NCBI GenBank assembly: GCA_934351835.1
Contig: CAKRJP010000012.1
Coordinates: forward strand, 20,987-84,986
Direction of reading: 5' to 3'
DNA: 64,000 nt
From: an uncultured Lachnospiraceae bacterium
GTDB taxonomy: Bacteria; Bacillota; Clostridia; Lachnospirales; Lachnospiraceae
Shown: positions 34,464 to 42,689 of the stretch, piece by piece
How positions within the stretch are numbered: position 1 is the first letter of the stretch
Layout of the letters: each line of letters opens with the position of its first letter
Notes under the pieces: model-generated
What the model saw: the letters and a program-made list of their open reading frames with translations, nothing else
The model's database searches: none
What the model was told of the DNA's origin: nothing
Made by a program: the position numbers and the translations under genes

Positions 34464-36842
34464 ATGAATAAGAAAACAATTACAAAACTAGAATATGACA
34501 AAATTATTAATTTACTGATAGATCAGGCCACTTCTTTCAGTGGAAAGGAGCGCTGCAGACGACTCAAACCAAAGACTGATATCTCAGTCATCGAGACACT
34601 CCAGGAAGAGACTGCGGCAGCCTTTACCCGCATTGTCAAGAAGGGGCGTTTATCATGCAGCGGATGCAATCCGGTCAATGACTCTTTAAAACGACTGGAG
34701 ATCGGTTCCACTCTTGGGGCCGGTGAACTTTTACGCATCTGCAAACTGATCGAGACCGCCGGCCGTGCAAAAGCTTATGGCAGACGCGACAACAACGACT
34801 CAGATACAGACTGTCTGGATCCATATTTTGAGCAGTTAGAACCACTTTCTCTGCTATCTACAGAAATCCGCAGATGTATTATTTCCGATGACGAGATCAG
34901 TGATGATGCAAGCCCTACACTTCGTCAGATCAGACGCTCCATGGGACAGATCAACGACAAGGTACACTCGACATTGTCAAGTCTTGTCAATGGCTCCCTG
35001 CGCACGTACCTGCAGGATGCCATCATCACGATGCGCGGAGACCGCTATTGTCTCCCGGTCAAAGCTGAATACAGAAGTCAGGTCAACGGTCTGATCCACG
35101 ACCAGTCTTCTACCGGTTCGACCCTTTTCATCGAGCCGATGGCTGTCGTAAAACTGAATAACGACTTAAAAGAACTTTATGCAAAAGAACAGGAAGAGAT
35201 TCAGGTAATCCTCGCCCGCTTAAGTTCTGATGTTGCAGACTATGTTAATACCATCCGTACGGACTACACCGTACTGTCCGAGCTGGATTTCATTTTTGCC
35301 AGAGGTAATCTCGCACTGGATATGAATGCTTCCAAACCAATCTTTAACACAGAGGGACGCATCCATATCCGCGAGGGACGTCATCCATTGATCGACAAAC
35401 ATAAAGTTGTACCGATCACAGTGACACTGGGCGATACCTTTGATCTTTTGATCGTCACCGGACCAAATACCGGTGGTAAGACCGTTTCATTAAAGACTGT
35501 GGGATTATTTACCCTGATGGGCCAGGCAGGTCTTCACATTCCGGCACTGGACCGTTCAGAACTGGCTGTATTTAATAATGTATTTGCAGATATCGGCGAT
35601 GAACAGAGCATTGAGCAAAGTCTCAGTACCTTCTCTTCCCATATGACAAATATTGTCTCATTTTTAAAGGATGTTGACGAGAAATCTCTTGTCCTATTCG
35701 ATGAGCTGGGTGCCGGTACAGATCCAACGGAAGGGGCAGCACTTGCAACTTCGATCCTGAATCATTTACATGAACGTGGAATTCGCACCATGGCCACCAC
35801 TCATTACAGCGAACTTAAGGTTTATGCGCTGTCCACACCGGGTGTTGAGAATGCCTGCTGCGAATTTGATGTTGCGACTCTCCGTCCGACCTACCATCTG
35901 CTGATCGGTATTCCAGGCAAGAGTAACGCTTTTGCGATCGCAGGCAAGATTGGTCTGCCGGATTATATCATCGATGAAGCCAAAAGCCGCTTGAGCGAAC
36001 AGGACGAATCTTTCGAAGATCTCCTGACAGATCTCGAGACCAGCAAACGCACACTCCAGAAAGAGCAGGAAGAGATCGCAGCTTACAAACGTGAACTGGA
36101 GAAATTAAAATCTGAAGCCAAACAAAAGCACGAAAAATTAGAAGCTCAGAAAGAACGTATTTTACGTGAGGCCAATGAACAGGCTCACTCTATTTTGGCA
36201 GATGCCAAGGCAACCGCCGACGAAACGATGCGCAATTTCCATAAATTTGGGAAAAATGGTATCGATTCTGCCGCTATGGAACGTGAGCGTGAACGTCTGC
36301 GCAAGAAGATGAACACCACTGAAAAGGGTATGCAGCGCAAGGTTGAGAAACCTGCAAAGCAGCACAAGGCATCGGATTTTCATCTTGGAGACTCTGTCAA
36401 GGTCCTCAGTATGAACTTAAACGGTATTGTCAATTCACTTCCTGACGCCCGTGGCAATGTGACCGTACAGATGGGGATTCTCCGATCTCAGATCAACATT
36501 TCCGATTTGGAGATTATTGAAGAGAAACCGGCTTACGCCGCACAGAAAACACAAAAAACCGGCAAAGGTAAGGTAAAAATGAGCAAATCTCTTTCCGTCA
36601 GCCCTGAGATTAATCTGCTTGGCAAGACAGTGGACGAAGCTGTCGCTGAACTTGATAAATATCTGGATGACGCCTATCTGGCACACTTGACTTCCGTCCG
36701 TGTCGTGCACGGAAAAGGTACCGGAGCACTCAGAACCGGTATCCATAATTATCTGCGCCGCCAGAAAAAGCATGTAAAATCATTCCGACTGGGAGCATTC
36801 GGCGAAGGAGATGCCGGTGTAACGATTGTCGAATTAAAATAA
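34464..36842 (+). CDS. mutS2: Endonuclease MutS2 / ribosome-rescue ATPase
   Basis: 792 residues from ATG 34464 (AGGTG 7 bases upstream). MutS-type ATPase core with Walker A GPNTGGKTVS near residue 335, DELGAGTDPTEGAALA, and ATTHYSELK. A long coiled coil (about 510-620) is followed by a KOW-like segment and a C-terminal Smr domain (about 715-792, DLLGKTVDEAV-type start and VVHGKGTGALRTGI). MutS2 lacks the mismatch-recognition domain. In Firmicutes it suppresses recombination and/or splits collided ribosomes. Convergent with nothing nearby; followed directly by a two-component system. Confidence 0.95.
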   Translation: MNKKTITKLEYDKIINLLIDQATSFSGKERCRRLKPKTDISVIETLQEETAAAFTRIVKKGRLSCSGCNPVNDSLKRLEIGSTLGAGELLRICKLIETAGRAKAYGRRDNNDSDTDCLDPYFEQLEPLSLLSTEIRRCIISDDEISDDASPTLRQIRRSMGQINDKVHSTLSSLVNGSLRTYLQDAIITMRGDRYCLPVKAEYRSQVNGLIHDQSSTGSTLFIEPMAVVKLNNDLKELYAKEQEEIQVILARLSSDVADYVNTIRTDYTVLSELDFIFARGNLALDMNASKPIFNTEGRIHIREGRHPLIDKHKVVPITVTLGDTFDLLIVTGPNTGGKTVSLKTVGLFTLMGQAGLHIPALDRSELAVFNNVFADIGDEQSIEQSLSTFSSHMTNIVSFLKDVDEKSLVLFDELGAGTDPTEGAALATSILNHLHERGIRTMATTHYSELKVYALSTPGVENACCEFDVATLRPTYHLLIGIPGKSNAFAIAGKIGLPDYIIDEAKSRLSEQDESFEDLLTDLETSKRTLQKEQEEIAAYKRELEKLKSEAKQKHEKLEAQKERILREANEQAHSILADAKATADETMRNFHKFGKNGIDSAAMERERERLRKKMNTTEKGMQRKVEKPAKQHKASDFHLGDSVKVLSMNLNGIVNSLPDARGNVTVQMGILRSQINISDLEIIEEKPAYAAQKTQKTGKGKVKMSKSLSVSPEINLLGKTVDEAVAELDKYLDDAYLAHLTSVRVVHGKGTGALRTGIHNYLRRQKKHVKSFRLGAFGEGDAGVTIVELK

Positions 36843-36874
36843 TCTTTTGATGGATATAGGAGGGATCGATTCCC

Positions 36875-37579
36875 ATGATTAATAAACAGAAAATATTGAT
36901 CGTAGATGACGACGAAAATATCGCAGAACTCATTTCGCTCTATCTTGCCAAAGAATGCTTTGATACCAAGATGGTACACGATGGGGAATCTGCATTGGTT
37001 GCCTACGACACCTATCAGCCGGACCTGATACTTCTGGATCTGATGCTTCCTGGCATCGACGGCTATCAGGTCTGTCGCGAGATACGCACCCGCTCTAACG
37101 TTCCGATCATTATGCTGTCTGCCAAAGGCGAAGTTTTTGACAAAGTACTTGGATTAGAGCTCGGAGCCGATGACTACATTATGAAACCATTTGATTCCAA
37201 AGAAATGGTGGCCAGAGTAAAGGCAGTCCTTCGCCGCTACCAGGCGATTCCGAAGCAACCTGTACAAAGCGAGCCTTCCGGCAAATATGTGGAGTATCCG
37301 GGGCTTTTAATCAACCTGACCAACTATTCTGTCTCTGTAGATGGGAACACGGTAGAGATGCCGCCAAAGGAATTAGAACTATTATATTTCCTGGCTTCTT
37401 CTCCTAATCAGGTGTTTACAAGAGAGCAGCTTCTGGATCAGATCTGGGGCTATGAATACATCGGAGATACCCGAACGGTGGACGTTCACATCAAACGCAT
37501 CCGCGAAAAATTAAAAGAACATAAAGGCTGGAGCCTCGGCACCGTATGGGGCATCGGTTACAAATTTGAAGTGAAATAG
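36875..37579 (+). CDS. OmpR/PhoB-family response regulator
   Basis: 234 residues. Receiver domain with acidic pocket DDDE (11-14), phospho-acceptor Asp55 (LLDLMLPGIDGY) and conserved Lys in DDYIMKPFD; winged-helix DNA-binding domain from about 130 (MPPKELELLYFLASSPNQVFTREQLLDQIWGY, TRTVDVHIKRIREKL). AGGAGGG precedes the start. The histidine kinase starts 7 bases after the stop, so the two form a two-component pair. Targets unknown. Confidence 0.95.
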   Translation: MINKQKILIVDDDENIAELISLYLAKECFDTKMVHDGESALVAYDTYQPDLILLDLMLPGIDGYQVCREIRTRSNVPIIMLSAKGEVFDKVLGLELGADDYIMKPFDSKEMVARVKAVLRRYQAIPKQPVQSEPSGKYVEYPGLLINLTNYSVSVDGNTVEMPPKELELLYFLASSPNQVFTREQLLDQIWGYEYIGDTRTVDVHIKRIREKLKEHKGWSLGTVWGIGYKFEVK

Positions 37580-37586
37580 AAAAAAG

Positions 37587-38993
37587 ATGAAAAGCACTTT
37601 ATATTTAAAATTTATTATTATTTATATCATTTTTGGATTTTTAAGTATTTTTACCATAGCTACGCTGACTACCGGACTGACCAATGATTTCCTGAAAAAG
37701 GATACAACATCGTCCATGTATCAGGATGCAACTTTAGTCGCAAATAATTACCTGTCGAAATACTATTCCGACGAGATTACGACTTCCGCCGTACAACTGC
37801 AGCTTTCCGGTATCAGCACACAGTTCCATGCATCTGTCTGGTTTGTGGATAAAGATGGGAAGATGATCACTTCTGCATGCGCAGATACTTACCCTCAGGT
37901 TCCAAACGAGATTAAGAATTTTAATCCGGCAGAGACCGGCGGTGACCAATACCTGACAGGTACTTACCACGGTTATTTTGAAGATGATGTTATCACCATA
38001 ATCACACCGGTAGTATATGGTTATTCCCCAAAGGGCTACCTGTTGATCCACAAGTATGAAGCTGACCTTGCAAATACCCAGAGTATTTACACCGAAGTTG
38101 CTTATATCACTCTGGTGGTCATATATCTTCTGTCATTTTCAATTCTGGTAGGTGTGCATTATCTGGTCTACCGACCACTCCGCAAGATCACCGAAGCCGC
38201 CACTCAGTATGCCTCCGGTAATCTGGACTACGAGATTCCGGTAAATACCCAGGACGAGATTGGCTATCTTTCGGCGTCACTCAATTACATGTCCTCCCAG
38301 TTGCGGGACATGGAGGATTACCAGAAGAAATTTGTTGCCAATGTTTCCCATGACTTTCGCTCCCCTCTGACTTCAATCAAGGGATACGTGGAGGCCATGG
38401 CAGACGGTACTATTCCACCGGAATTATATTCCAAGTATTTGAATATTATTTTATTTGAAACCGAACGTCTGACCGACCTGACGCAGGATCTTCTGACATT
38501 AAATGAATTTGATACCAAGAATTTACTTTTGAACCGGGAGAATTTTGACATCCACGAGATGATCAAGAATGTTGCCTCTACCTTTGAGGGCACATGTGTG
38601 CAGAAAAAGATATCAATTGAGCTTCTTTTTGCCACCAAACAGCTGATAGTCTATGCCGACAAACGAAAGATCCAGCAAGTGCTCTACAATCTTCTGGATA
38701 ATGCAATCAAATTCAGCGACCCGGATTCTACGATCACCATCGAGACCACCACCCGTGGTGACAAGGTTTACACCTCTGTTAAGGACTATGGTATCGGAAT
38801 CCCAAGAAATGCCCTGAATAAGATCTGGGAACGTTTTTACAAGACAGATCTGTCCAGAGGAAAAGATAAAAAAGGTACCGGTCTGGGACTTGCCATCGTC
38901 AAGGAAGCTATCCAGGCACATGGGGAAAATATCAATGTTATCAGCACAGAAGGTGTTGGAACAGAGTTTATTTTCTCATTGCCAAAGAGATAA
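37587..38993 (+). CDS. Sensor histidine kinase
   Basis: 468 residues. Two membrane helices (about 7-29 and 168-190) bracket an extracellular sensor domain of about 140 residues; a HAMP domain follows, then HisKA with His255 (NVSHDFRSPLTSIKGY) and an HATPase with N box VLYNLLDNAIKFS, DYGIGIP and GTGLGLAIVKE. Partner of the response regulator just upstream. The extracellular domain shows no recognisable ligand family. Confidence 0.95.
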   Translation: MKSTLYLKFIIIYIIFGFLSIFTIATLTTGLTNDFLKKDTTSSMYQDATLVANNYLSKYYSDEITTSAVQLQLSGISTQFHASVWFVDKDGKMITSACADTYPQVPNEIKNFNPAETGGDQYLTGTYHGYFEDDVITIITPVVYGYSPKGYLLIHKYEADLANTQSIYTEVAYITLVVIYLLSFSILVGVHYLVYRPLRKITEAATQYASGNLDYEIPVNTQDEIGYLSASLNYMSSQLRDMEDYQKKFVANVSHDFRSPLTSIKGYVEAMADGTIPPELYSKYLNIILFETERLTDLTQDLLTLNEFDTKNLLLNRENFDIHEMIKNVASTFEGTCVQKKISIELLFATKQLIVYADKRKIQQVLYNLLDNAIKFSDPDSTITIETTTRGDKVYTSVKDYGIGIPRNALNKIWERFYKTDLSRGKDKKGTGLGLAIVKEAIQAHGENINVISTEGVGTEFIFSLPKR

Positions 38994-39020
38994 GCGGGAC
39001 AGATTTCCGTCCCGCTTATT
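38992..39020 (+). terminator. Terminator after the two-component system
   Basis: AAGCGGGAC and GTCCCGCTT pair perfectly around an 8-base loop and are followed by ATTTT. The stem begins inside the stop codon of the kinase. It probably also stops the converging binding-protein gene. Confidence 0.88.
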
Positions 39021-40304
39021 TTAATACATCATCTTCTGGATTTCTTTATTGTTATAATTATCTTTTGTTACCCATGTATATCCTGTATTTACATTCGCTT
39101 CATTTGCCATTCCAAGAGCTGCTCTCGCAGTTGCGATCACAGAGGCATATCCCATACCAAATGGATTCTGTAATACAACACCGTCCACTACACTATCTTC
39201 TAACGCGGTCTTCACCGTATCATTCACATCAAAGCCCATGATTGTAAGCTTATCTGTGTCTTTTTCATTTCTCTCAAGTCCATTTAATGCTAACTCCATA
39301 GACTCGCTGTTCGTTGCATAAATTCCTTTTACATTCGGATGTTTTGCCAGAATGTAATCTACAACCTCGTCTTCTGTAATATCCGAAGCCTGCAGCAGAT
39401 TTTCATCAGCTACGGTATCCTCTTTCTTTTCCTGATCTTCCGCAGAAACCACTTCTTCATCCACATCCGTATCTGTATCATTAGAATTTACAACTTCTTT
39501 TCCGTCCAGCTTATATTTGCCGGCATTTACTTCATCGGCTATTTTCTGCTGCATTTTTTCAAGCTGATCCATCGCGTAAGTATCCACAACTGATACTTCT
39601 GGATATTTTGCTTTCAACTCATCTGAAAATGCATTCGTTCTGCTCAGTGCTGCCAGTGACTTAGAATCGTGTGCAAATACAATGATTTCTCCACTCTGCT
39701 CCATGTTCTCTGCCATCTTATCCGCAACTTCTGTTGCTGCCGCCACATTGTCTGTCGCAACCGTCGACATTACGCCGTCATAGTCTGTACCTGAGTCATA
39801 AACAACCACCGGAATATCACTTTCTGTCGCCAGATCAAACTGCACTTCACATGCCTTTAAATCCGCTACCGAAATCGCAAGTGCCGCCGGATATCTTGAC
39901 AACTCTTCATCCAGAATGTTGACCTGCTCATCTACATCATCCGGATCAGCCGGCGCATTGAATGTAACTTTTACCTTTTTCTTCCCTTCGTATCCAAGTT
40001 CGGCGTTCAAATCTTTTGCCGCCTGATCTACACCCTTCTGTAATTCTTTCCAATATGCATCATCGCTTCTCTTACCTATAACAGAAAGATATGCTCCTTC
40101 CTCAAGTTTCAGTCCATATACATTGTTATAGGCTGTTGGCTCTATCAAATCCAGTTTGCTCTGGTATTCCGGTTCCTTTACCTGCGCTCTTGAAGATTCC
40201 TCCTCCGGGGTACTCTCCGAACCTGAATTTTTATATAACACACAGGCTCCTACGATCAGTACCATGCAAACCAGAACCGCAATAATACTTCCCTTCTTCT
40301 TCAT
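39021..40304 (-). CDS. Orphan periplasmic-type sugar-binding protein with acidic insertion
   Basis: 427 residues. A basic N-terminus and hydrophobic core end in VGAC (Cys21), a possible lipobox; an uncleaved anchor is also possible. The rest resembles Peripla_BP_4 (ribose/galactose-binding) proteins: VIGKRSDDAYWKELQKGVDQAA, IPVVVYDSG, GIYATNSESMELALNGL, IMGFDVNDTVKTALEDSVVDGVVLQNPFGMGYASV. An insertion at about 262-308, rich in Asp/Glu, interrupts the second lobe. No ABC permease or ATPase gene is adjacent, so it may be a sensor or use a distant transporter. Confidence 0.85.
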   Translation of the reverse strand: MKKKGSIIAVLVCMVLIVGACVLYKNSGSESTPEEESSRAQVKEPEYQSKLDLIEPTAYNNVYGLKLEEGAYLSVIGKRSDDAYWKELQKGVDQAAKDLNAELGYEGKKKVKVTFNAPADPDDVDEQVNILDEELSRYPAALAISVADLKACEVQFDLATESDIPVVVYDSGTDYDGVMSTVATDNVAAATEVADKMAENMEQSGEIIVFAHDSKSLAALSRTNAFSDELKAKYPEVSVVDTYAMDQLEKMQQKIADEVNAGKYKLDGKEVVNSNDTDTDVDEEVVSAEDQEKKEDTVADENLLQASDITEDEVVDYILAKHPNVKGIYATNSESMELALNGLERNEKDTDKLTIMGFDVNDTVKTALEDSVVDGVVLQNPFGMGYASVIATARAALGMANEANVNTGYTWVTKDNYNNKEIQKMMY

Positions 40305-40540
40305 AATATTCAGCTCCTTTATCTACACTAATCACGTCAATCCACGTCAATCTACATTACTATACACCAAAAATGTGAATATTTGTAGAAATTTTTCTTA
40401 AATTTTACGACTCCCTGATGTTTTTCGAAATAATTTTCCATGTGACTGAATTTTACTTGTTTCGCCGTTCTCCTGTGCTATCATTAAGTCGCCAGTGATA
40501 AGGACAAGTATTTATACATATTTCAGGGGAGGTATCACGT

Positions 40541-40900
40541 ATGGGTAGCAATGCACTAGAACAGTTAAAACAAGAGACAAAGGATGATGCAAAACTCTAT
40601 GGATGCATCAGAGATCTTTACGAACAGGGGGTCCCGTTTTCAGAATTAAAAGCGCTGATCCCGGATATCCGCAGAACAAGAGAGCAGTTACAGTTTAAAC
40701 GTATGCTGGAAAATAATAATCAGGTACTTCTCTCCATGTTCGGCAAAGAGATGTCCTTTTTATTAGATGCCAAAGAACGCCGACAAGAAGAAGAATTCAA
40801 AAAACTGGACCAGCTCATCCGCCAGCAGCAATCCTTTCGGAAAGCAGCCGCAGAGAACGGTCCAGTCAAAAGATTACGCAGATTATTCCTGCCTGGTTAG
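40541..40900 (+). CDS. Hypothetical helical protein, 119 aa
   Basis: Preceded by GGGGAGG 8 bases before ATG 40541. All-helical, highly charged (QETKDDAKLY, IPDIRRTREQLQFKRML, KERRQEEEFKKLDQLIRQQQ) with a basic C-terminus (KRLRRLFLPG); no membrane segment or known domain is recognised. It converges on dnaB and its last 18 bases overlap the dnaB 3' end on the other strand, so no terminator separates them. Cytoplasmic; function unknown. Confidence 0.65.
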   Translation: MGSNALEQLKQETKDDAKLYGCIRDLYEQGVPFSELKALIPDIRRTREQLQFKRMLENNNQVLLSMFGKEMSFLLDAKERRQEEEFKKLDQLIRQQQSFRKAAAENGPVKRLRRLFLPG

Positions 40901-42223
40901 ATTTGCAAACTTTGTATACTGACCAAGCCAAGCAAGATTAACGGTCCCTACCGGACCGTTTCTTTGTTTTGCAACAATTACTTCTGCCTGATTCTTAAAT
41001 TCACTGTCTTTATTATAATATTCATCTCGATAAATAAACATTACCACGTCGGCATCCTGCTCGATAGCTCCGGATTCTCGAAGGTCTGAAAGCATCGGAC
41101 GTTTATCCGGTCTGCTCTCCACTGCACGGCTGAGCTGTGAAAGTGCTACTACCGGCACATTCAGTTCCCTGGCAAGAGCCTTTAAAGAACGTGAAATATC
41201 TGAGATTTCCTGTTGTCTTGATTCAGATCTTCCCCCGACACTTCCGGACATCAACTGTAAGTAGTCGATCATGATCACATCCAGACCATATTCCAATTTA
41301 TACTTTCTACACTTGGAACGAAGTTCTGATACAGAAATACTCGGCGTATCGTCTATGATCATTTTTGATTTTCCGATAATTCCGGCACCTTCGATTAACT
41401 TTTCCCAGTCAGAATCCTTCATATTACCGGTTCTGAGCGCCTGTGCATCTACTTGTGATTCCAAAGAAAACAATCGGTTTACCAACTGTTCCTTTGACAT
41501 CTCAAGACTAAATATTGCCACGCAACGGTCTTTTCGGAACGCCATATACTGCGCAATGTTCAGTACAAACGCCGTCTTACCCATAGATGGTCTTGCCGCC
41601 ACCAGTATCAGATCCGACGGTTGGAACCCGGACAGTTTATAATCAAGATCCGTAAATCCAGTTGGAATACCTGTAACGGTCCCCTTACTTTTGGATGCCT
41701 TCTCAATCTTATCCAGCGCATTCAGCACCACCTGCCGGATTGGCACAAACTCACCACTGTCTCTCGACTGTAACAGATTAAAGACTGATTTCTCAGTTTT
41801 ATCCAGCACGACCTCCAGAGGTTCATTACCCGCATAGCACATGTTGGCAATTTCTTCATTCAATTTGATCATCTTACGCATCACGGCTTTATCAGCCACG
41901 ATCTTCGCATAATGCTCCGCATTCACAGAGGTTGGAACTGCATTTATCAGATCTCTTACAAATTCCAGACTTGCAATCTCCGGCGGTACTTCTTTTTCTT
42001 TCAGGCGCTCCTGTAGCGTAACCAGATCCACCGGTTTCCCTTCGTTAAAAAGTTCTACCATCGAATCAAAGATTACTCCATAGGCATTCTGATAAAAGTC
42101 CTCCCCGCTGATGATCTCGGATGCTTTTGTAATTGCATCCCGGTCCATCATCATCGCACCGACAACTGCCTGCTCTGCTTCTATACTGTGCGGCATTACT
42201 CTTTTGATAAGAGCCTCTTCCAT
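40883..42223 (-). CDS. dnaB: Replicative DNA helicase DnaB
   Basis: 446 residues. N-terminal DnaB domain (PHSIEAEQAVVGAMMMD) and C-terminal RecA-like helicase with Walker A ARPSMGKTAF (about 208-217), Walker B VIMIDYLQLM and the arginine-finger region ending SGAIEQDADVVMFIYRDEYY. It unwinds DNA at the replication fork. It is the last gene of the gdpP-rplI-dnaB cluster that is conserved in Firmicutes, 15 bases downstream of rplI. Confidence 0.97.
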   Translation of the reverse strand: MEEALIKRVMPHSIEAEQAVVGAMMMDRDAITKASEIISGEDFYQNAYGVIFDSMVELFNEGKPVDLVTLQERLKEKEVPPEIASLEFVRDLINAVPTSVNAEHYAKIVADKAVMRKMIKLNEEIANMCYAGNEPLEVVLDKTEKSVFNLLQSRDSGEFVPIRQVVLNALDKIEKASKSKGTVTGIPTGFTDLDYKLSGFQPSDLILVAARPSMGKTAFVLNIAQYMAFRKDRCVAIFSLEMSKEQLVNRLFSLESQVDAQALRTGNMKDSDWEKLIEGAGIIGKSKMIIDDTPSISVSELRSKCRKYKLEYGLDVIMIDYLQLMSGSVGGRSESRQQEISDISRSLKALARELNVPVVALSQLSRAVESRPDKRPMLSDLRESGAIEQDADVVMFIYRDEYYNKDSEFKNQAEVIVAKQRNGPVGTVNLAWLGQYTKFANLTRQE

Positions 42224-42238
42224 GCTGCTATCTCCTTT

Positions 42239-42688
42239 TTAAGCTTCTTCTGTCACAACAACTTTTAATTCAGCAGTTACTTTTGTGTGGAGTTTTACAG
42301 GCACCGCAAATGTTCCCAGTGCTTTGATAGGCTCTTTTAACTGTACTTTCTTCTTATCTACAGTCAGGTTCATCTGTTTCTTTACTTCTTCCGCAATTTC
42401 CTTGGAAGATACAGAACCAAAGGCTTTTCCACCTTCTCCGGTCTTGATCGCAACCTTGATCTGTCCGGCTTCTACCTGCTTTTTCAGTTCCAGGGCAGCT
42501 TCGTACTGCTCTTTTGCTATCTTATCATCATTTGCTTTCTTTAATTTTAAATCATTCATGTTCTGGCTGTTTGCCTCGATACCTTTTTTCTTTTTCAAGA
42601 TAAAGTTTCTTGCATAACCATCACTTACTTCTACAATCTCACCTTTTTTCCCAAGAGACTTCACGTCTTCTGTCAATATTACTTTCAT
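42239..42688 (-). CDS. rplI: Ribosomal protein bL9
   Basis: 149 residues, normal length for bL9. The N-terminal domain MKVILTEDVKSLGKKGEIVEVSDGYARNF is diagnostic (positions 1-29), followed by the long connecting helix rich in Lys/Glu and the C-terminal domain with GKAFGSVSSKEIAE. It binds 23S rRNA near the L1 stalk. It begins one base after the gdpP stop. Confidence 0.97.
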   Translation of the reverse strand: MKVILTEDVKSLGKKGEIVEVSDGYARNFILKKKKGIEANSQNMNDLKLKKANDDKIAKEQYEAALELKKQVEAGQIKVAIKTGEGGKAFGSVSSKEIAEEVKKQMNLTVDKKKVQLKEPIKALGTFAVPVKLHTKVTAELKVVVTEEA

Positions 42689-42689
42689 C

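Noticed and set aside
40333..40352. Direct repeat CACGTCAATC twice upstream of the binding-protein gene
   Set aside because: Two adjacent 10-base copies contain TTGACG on the minus strand, but no convincing -10 lies at the right distance. It could be chance.
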